DNA from: Pisolithus tinctorius
Taxonomy: Eukaryota; Basidiomycota; Agaricomycetes; Boletales; Pisolithaceae
Length of the DNA stretch: 64,000 bases
Direction: 5' to 3'
Assembly: GCA_024663395.1 (NCBI GenBank)
Contig: JANFAH010000011.1
Span: 1,703,804 to 1,767,803, forward strand
This document shows, one piece after another, positions 59,601 through 64,000 of this stretch. Positions within the stretch are counted from its first letter, which is position 1. Each line of letters begins with the position of its first letter. The translations under genes were made by a program, and so were the position numbers. Below the pieces are notes generated by a model. The model did no database searches. It was not told the origin of the DNA and saw only the letters and a program-made list of their open reading frames with translations.

Positions 59601-61219
59601 CCACATCCAGACTGCTTGGAAACGCAAGTTCCGATGTCTGGCAGAGGATATCATGGAGGAGGACATGGTGGACAATGTGGAAGCACTTCAGGCAGGGCAC
59701 ACGAGGTCCACGGAAAACAGAGTCTATGGGCTGAGCATGCAAGCCATGGCAGGAGCTGCAGAGGACATCCTCCCCTCCTATCTGAATGCCAGCACATCAT
59801 GGCAGAAACACTGCAAGGTCTTCCCTGGTGGCACACTCCTGCCCTATACCCAACTACGATCATCTGAATTGTCCAATAAAGGGGACACAACACAGCCACC
59901 AGTGCACAACTCATCGATGAGTTATGCAGCACTACCTGTTGAAGAAATTACACAGCAGGTGCTGAAAGGTCTGACTCCAATGTTATCATCCCTCATCCAG
60001 GCTGCTGTGGCAAGAGCACTAAAGGATTCAGGCCTCCCTAGTAAATCCAACCAAAAGGAAAAAGGCAAACAGAAAGCAGATGCCAGTCCTTCAATGACCA
60101 GGCACAGGCACAGGCACAGGCACAGGGTCCTCTCAGAAGATGACATGGGCGAGTTCCAATGTTACAGTGATGATGAACTCAGTGACAACAACTGGGAGCC
60201 AAGCCTTGCATCTGAACAAGAGAGGGAGATGATTGACACCAGGGATTCAGGTATGGAGCATAATGTTGAGTCTGGGAATGAAAAGTTCATTCATTTTGAC
60301 CCCAGGACCATCTCACACTACACATACACCAAGCCCAGTCCCCACCTCTAGTGAAGATGAGGAGCCTACCAGTGACATTGGCATAACTCATCGACGAGTT
60401 GTGACAGAACAGCATACATCACAGAGACCTGGTAGTATTCACCAGGGAAAAGGTAAGGTGCATTTAGATATATCAACAATGAGGAACTGACCCACATTTG
60501 ATGAAGAACACCATCAGGGCCTTGGCAAGGGATTCAATGCTGGCACAACTCATGGACATGTTGTGAACATGCCAAAGCTGACCATCGAGGACAGGGCTCT
60601 GCAGGTCATGAGCCAGATCCTTGCAAATGATTCAGTGACATGGCGATCTACCCAACAGCGGGAGGCCATGATGGCAGTCCTGCAAGGCACTACAGATGTG
60701 ATTGCAGTGCTACCCACTGGTGCTGGAAAATCCATGCTTGCAATAGTCCCTAGCATCATGGAAGAAAACATGGCAACCATTCTTGTCCTACCCCTCAACT
60801 CTCTCATCATGGACTATGAACACCGTCTACAACAGATGAACGTACCCTATCAGCTGTACCAGGGAGGTCAAGATGAAGAGCTGAACACAGTTCATAACCT
60901 CATCCTGACATCAGCAGACAAGGCTCAAACAAGCAACTGGCGACATGCAGTGATGAAGCTGTCATTGAAGAAGACCATTGCTCGCATCGTGTTCGATGAG
61001 GCACACATACCCATGACTGCTCGGAACTATCGACAGCGACTTGACAACATATATCAGGTCCGCATCACAGAATCACAGCTGGTCCTGCTAAGCGCAACCA
61101 TCCCCCCCTCTTTCATTCCTGAGCTCAAGGCAACTTTCAATCTCCTAATAATCTACTTTCCGGAGTCTGCCCCAGACTCCGGGTATTGCATTAGGATTGC
61201 ATTAGCGTCGCTTCGGTAG
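56622..61219 (+). CDS. Telomere-linked helicase-type gene: C2H2 fingers, recombinase-like segment, truncated RecQ-like helicase
   Basis: Seven exons (56622-56879, 56927-57049, 57099-57302, 57359-58194, 58257-60250, 60306-60452, 60507-61219) with 47-62-bp GT..AG introns join into one frame of 1424 residues. C2H2-like fingers: YTCSTCGAEF (res. 3), FLCYCSEASC, EFLCLVCMSCKITIPRTNVT (OrsD/DUF3505-like) and FSCDHCPKIYTTEQKIQDHH. Residues ~790-965 look like a tyrosine recombinase: Arg796 in GAPGRGTEL, NPWRHIQTAW (Arg922), then AGHTRSTENRVYG with His955 and Tyr964 nine apart. The C-terminal part has Walker A PTGAGKS (1257-1263), DEAH (1351-1354) and SAT (1383-1385) but no helicase C lobe: after ELKATFNLL it runs into repeat DNA. 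Full-length relatives sit next to telomeres in fungi and are linked to telomere maintenance by recombination. Exon borders are my reading; truncation likely removes helicase activity. Confidence 0.82.
61160..61182. repeat. Perfect hairpin at the gene/repeat junction
   Basis: CCGGAGTCTG, three C, then CAGACTCCGG: a 10-bp perfect stem at the point where helicase similarity ends and the ATTAGG-type repeat begins. Confidence 0.8.
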
Positions 61220-61660
61220 TGCATCGCTAGTGCAGGTATTGCATTAGGATTGCATTAGCGTTGCTTTGGTAGTGCATCGCTAGTGCAGGTATTGCATTAG
61301 GATTGCATTAGGATTGCATTAGTGTTGCTTTGGTAGTGCATTGGTAGTGCATTAGGATTGCATTAGCGTTGCTTCGGTAGTGCATCGGTAGTGCATTAGG
61401 ATTGCATTAGGATTGCACTAGTATTGCATTAGGATTGCATTAGCGTTGCTTCAGTAGTGCATCGGTAGTGCATTAGGATTGCATTAGGATTGCATTAGTG
61501 TTGCATTGGTAGTGCATTAGGATTGCATTAGTACTGCATTAGGATTGCATTAGCACCACTTCAGTAGTGCATTGGTATTGCATTAGGATTGCATTAGCAT
61601 CACTTCAGTAGTGCATTGGTAGTGCATTAGGATTGCATTAGTACTGCATTAGCATTGCTT
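61183..61660. repeat. Interspersed short repeats GCATTAGGATT / GGTAGTGCATC
   Basis: GCATTAGGATT, GCATTAGCGTTGCTT and CGGTAGTGCATCGGTAGT alternate irregularly for ~480 bases. The first ~35 bases encode the artificial C-terminus of the truncated helicase. Confidence 0.9.
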
Positions 61661-62115
61661 GCATGCATCCATGAATGCAACCAACACAGCCACTGAATGC
61701 AACCACCATATAAGGAAGTTGCATGCATGCAACCTACACAGCCACTGCATGCAACCACCATATAAGGAAGTTGCATGCATGCAACCTACACAGCCACTGA
61801 ATGCAACCACCATATAAGGAAGTTGCATGCATGCAACCTCACAGCCACTGAATGCAACCTCCAAGTGAGTGAATGCAACCTACACAGCCACTGCTTGCAA
61901 CCTGCACAGCCACTGAATGCAACCAACACAGCCACTGCATGCAACCAACACAGCCACTGCATGCAACCAACACAGCCACTGAATGCAACCAACACAGCCA
62001 CTGCATGCAACCTGCACAGCCACTGAAGGCAAGCTCACAGCCACTGAGGGCAACCACCATATAAGGAAATGCACAGCCACCAGGAAGTTGGTGGAGGGAA
62101 GCAACACAGCCACCC
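61660..62115. repeat. ATGCAACC/ACACAGCCACTG subtelomeric repeat
   Basis: GAATGCAACCAACACAGCCA-type 24-bp units repeat about 15 times; the first copies are expanded by ACCATATAAGGAAGTTGCATG (with a CArG box). ACAGCCACTG echoes ATAGCCACTG of the array upstream of the gene. Confidence 0.9.
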
Positions 62116-62126
62116 TAAGTGAAAAA

Positions 62127-62687
62127 AATAAGCGACCGGTTGCTTATCTGGATGCAAGATGACTAGCAAGTAATTAGCCAAAAAAAGCGGAGTAAGCAAT
62201 GAGCACTGACTACTGATGACCAACTACTGACCACTTACAACAGACATGGTGAATGTGTGTAGCAAAAATAAGCAACCGGTTGCTTATTTCTGGACAGAAG
62301 ATGAGTAGTGAGATGATTAGCAAAAAAGGGGGTTACTGATGATGACCTGGCAACTACTGAGTGACTTGAATAAGATGACTAGCAATAAAAGGGAAGATGG
62401 TAATGACTACTGACTACCAAGTAGCAAAAATAAGGGAGCAGTTGGCTATTTGGATTGAAGATGACTAGTGAGTTGATTAGCAAAAAAGCGGACTACCAAG
62501 GGATGTAGTGGTAACTACTGACTGACTATGGACAAGACATGTTCTGACTAGCAACTGACCAGCAAAAAATAAGGGACAGGTTGCTTATCTGAAATAGGGC
62601 TGACAGGACTACTGAGGGAGTGAGTGATTAGGATGATGAGCTGGCTGATGGGTATGGGTAGAGAAAATAAGCGACCGGTTGCTTATC
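62127..62687. repeat. 22-bp palindrome AATAAGCAACC/GGTTGCTTATT, five copies
   Basis: A perfect copy at 62267-62288; variants at 62127, 62429, 62568 and 62666 (start positions) spaced ~100-160 bases. Between them lie loosely repeated phrases such as GATGACTAG and ACTACTGA. No coding frame. Confidence 0.88.
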
Positions 62688-62799
62688 TGGAGAGGTAAGA
62701 CAGACTACTACTTACTATGATGACTACAGATATTACAGATTACTGAGTTGGTGATGGAAGTAGGGAAAGTAACTGCAAGTCAACTGGGATGAAAACCAT

Positions 62800-63080
62800 G
62801 GTAAAAAATGCGGAGATAACCCCCAAGAAAACCCCAGTAAATAACCCGGAAATAACCCCTGTGAAAACCCCGGTAAAAAACGCGGAGATAACCCCTGTGA
62901 AAAGCCCGGTAAATAACCCAGAAATAACCCGCATGAAAAGCCCGGTAAAAAAAACCCGGAGATAACCCGCATGAAAAGCCCAGTAAATAACCCGGAAATA
63001 ACCCGCATGAAAAGCCCGGTAAAAAAACCCGGAGATAACCCCCGTGAAAAGCCCGGTAAGTGACCCCGAGATAACCCCCG
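62800..63080. repeat. ~35-bp tandem repeat with CCCGGTAAATAACCC
   Basis: Units AAAAGCCCGGTAAATAACCC, GGAAATAACCCGCATG and AAAACCCGGAGATAACCCC repeat about eight times. The stretch ends in a run of 16 C at 63083-63098. Confidence 0.88.
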
Positions 63081-63082
63081 GA

Positions 63083-63098
63083 CCCCCCCCCCCCCCCC
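63083..63098. repeat. Poly-C run of 16
   Basis: Homopolymer that separates C-containing subtelomeric repeats from the nearly C-free tract to the right. Confidence 0.9.
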
Positions 63099-63099
63099 G

Positions 63100-63857
63100 A
63101 GTGAGAGTGGTGTTGGTAGTGAAAGTGTAGTGTTCGATGTTTTTAGTAGTAGTAGTAGTAGTAGTAATGGTAATGGTAATGGTAATAATAATAATAGTAG
63201 TAAGAGTAGAGTAGTGTGGGATGTTTTTGGTAGTGGTAGTGATAATAATGGTAGTAAAGTTGGTAGTAGTGTTGGTAGTAGTGTTGGTAATAGGAATAGA
63301 GTAGTGTGCGAAGATTTTGGTAGTAGTAGTAGGAATGGTAATGGTAGTATAGTTGGTAGTGTTGGTAATGGGAATAGTGTAAAGTGGGATGAAATGTGTA
63401 GAAGTGGTAGTGTAAGTAGTGGTAGTCGGGGTAATAGTAATAGTAATGGTAGTGTAGTGTGGGAAGTTTTTGGTAGTAGATGTGTAGTTGGTAGGAATAG
63501 TGTAGTGTGGGATGAAATTGGTAGTAGTAGTGGTAATAGGAATAGGGTAGAGTGGGAGGTTTAGAGTGGTAATGTTGGTGGTAGTAAGAGTAATAGTAGT
63601 AGTAGTATAGTTGGTAGTGTTGGTAATAGGAATAGAGTAGTGTGGGAAGATTTTGGTAGTAGTAGTAGTGTAAGTAGTGTAAGTAGTGGTGGTGGTGGTG
63701 GTGGTAGGAATGGTAGGAATGGTAGTGTAGTGTGGGAAGAAATTGGTGGGAGTAGTAGGAATGATAATAGGAATAGGGTAATGTAGGATTTGATGTGTAG
63801 AAGTGGTAGTGTAAGTAGTGGTAGTGGTAGTATGAGTAATAGTAATGGTAGTGTAGT
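63100..63857. repeat. Nearly C-free GGTAGT/GGTAAT cryptic repeat next to the telomere
   Basis: The plus strand consists almost only of G, T and A in units GGTAGT, GGTAAT, AGTAGTG and GTAGTGTGGGA(A/T)G. C appears only a handful of times in ~750 bases. The 144-codon open frame at 63130-63564 (Ser/Asn/Gly runs) is a by-product. Confidence 0.9.
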
Positions 63858-64000
63858 GAGGGTTAGGGTTAGGTTAGGTTAGGTTAGGGTTAGGTTAGGG
63901 TTAGGTTAGGGTTAGGGTTAGGTTAGGGTTAGGTTAGGTTAGTGTTAGGTTAGGTTATTTTAAGGTTAGGTAGGGTTAGGGTGTTTAGGGTTAGGTAGGT
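63858..64000 (+). repeat. Telomere repeats, mixed TTAGGG and TTAGG
   Basis: About 22 units, roughly half TTAGGG and half TTAGG, with irregular units (TTAGTG, TTATTTTAAGG, GGTGTTTAGGG) towards the end. G-rich strand 5' to 3' toward the right end, as expected at a chromosome end. The irregularity may be real or a read-end effect. Confidence 0.9.

Larger units (their letters stand above)
55185..60566. repeat. 24-bp palindrome, about 15 dispersed copies
   Basis: The unit is GCACAACTCATC followed by its exact reverse complement. Perfect copies: 57014-57037 and 58942-58965. Near-perfect: 55185, 57183, 58214, 59904, 60381 and 60543 (start positions). The seven array units carry a version keeping the core CAACTTATCGATGAGTTG or CAACTCATCGATGAGTTG. 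In the gene, copies read AQLIDELC (57014, 58942) or AQLINDLC (57183), HNSSMSYA (59904) and THRRVV/THGHVV (60381, 60543): three different frames, plus one copy inside intron 4 (58214). Confidence 0.92.

Noticed and set aside
63130..63564. 144-codon Ser/Asn/Gly ORF
   Set aside because: Product of the C-free GGTAGT/GGTAAT simple sequence beside the telomere.

Overview
The window is the right-hand end of a fungal chromosome, almost certainly from a basidiomycete (Agaricomycetes-like). The last ~140 bases are TTAGGG/TTAGG repeats with the G-rich strand running outward. The introns that can be verified are 39-62 bp with GT..AG ends, and the mobile elements are types abundant in mushrooms (chromodomain Ty3/gypsy, Plavaka, PIF/Harbinger, Ngaro-like tyrosine-recombinase retroelements). 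Species cannot be told from the sequence.

Positions 1-23,400 are a nested transposon stack. A decayed gypsy element (C, minus strand) is split in its reverse transcriptase by gypsy B (minus, 4827-23033, 996-bp LTRs, TSD ctgt). The 5' LTR of B is split by gypsy A (plus, 14647-22684, 713-bp LTRs, TSD ggagg, chromodomain). Removing each insertion restores the interrupted sequence exactly. A and B both carry an extra gene on the strand opposite to pol, between the pol end and the 3' LTR, and both have a -1 slippery heptamer right before the stop of the upstream ORF. Left of the stack lie tandem repeats (72, ~130 and 161 bp) and a diverged relative of the A LTR.

From 23,769 to ~28,000 is a Ngaro/DIRS-like retroelement (minus) with split direct repeats and a 655-bp solo LTR inside its RT. 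From 29,734 to 38,920 is a Ty1/copia element (plus, TSD caggg) that received a 399-bp solo LTR and a complete 3.9-kb Harbinger transposon. From ~39,760 to 45,560 are a decayed DUF6532-like gene and a Plavaka transposase. A small multi-exon gene at 46,102 may be a non-transposon gene. From 46.6 to 52.5 kb there are only simple and tandem repeats. At 52.66-53.84 kb lie decayed fragments of the RNA polymerase II largest subunit gene.

The distal part (54.6-64 kb) is the subtelomere proper: a 102-bp repeat, a 170-bp array full of CArG boxes and a palindrome, then a seven-exon gene (56622-61219) whose exons join in frame into 1424 residues. It has C2H2 zinc fingers, a tyrosine-recombinase-like segment and the N-terminal half of a RecQ-like helicase, so it is a telomere-linked-helicase type gene that is cut off in the helicase by subtelomeric repeats. 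A 24-bp palindrome recurs about 15 times in the upstream array and inside this gene, in all three reading frames and in an intron. Five further repeat families, a C-poor 750-bp tract and the telomere follow.

Throughout the transposons nearly every premature stop is TGA at an expected arginine position (CGA to TGA), and catalytic Asp/Glu codons are changed by CpG-type transitions. This points to decay of methylated DNA.
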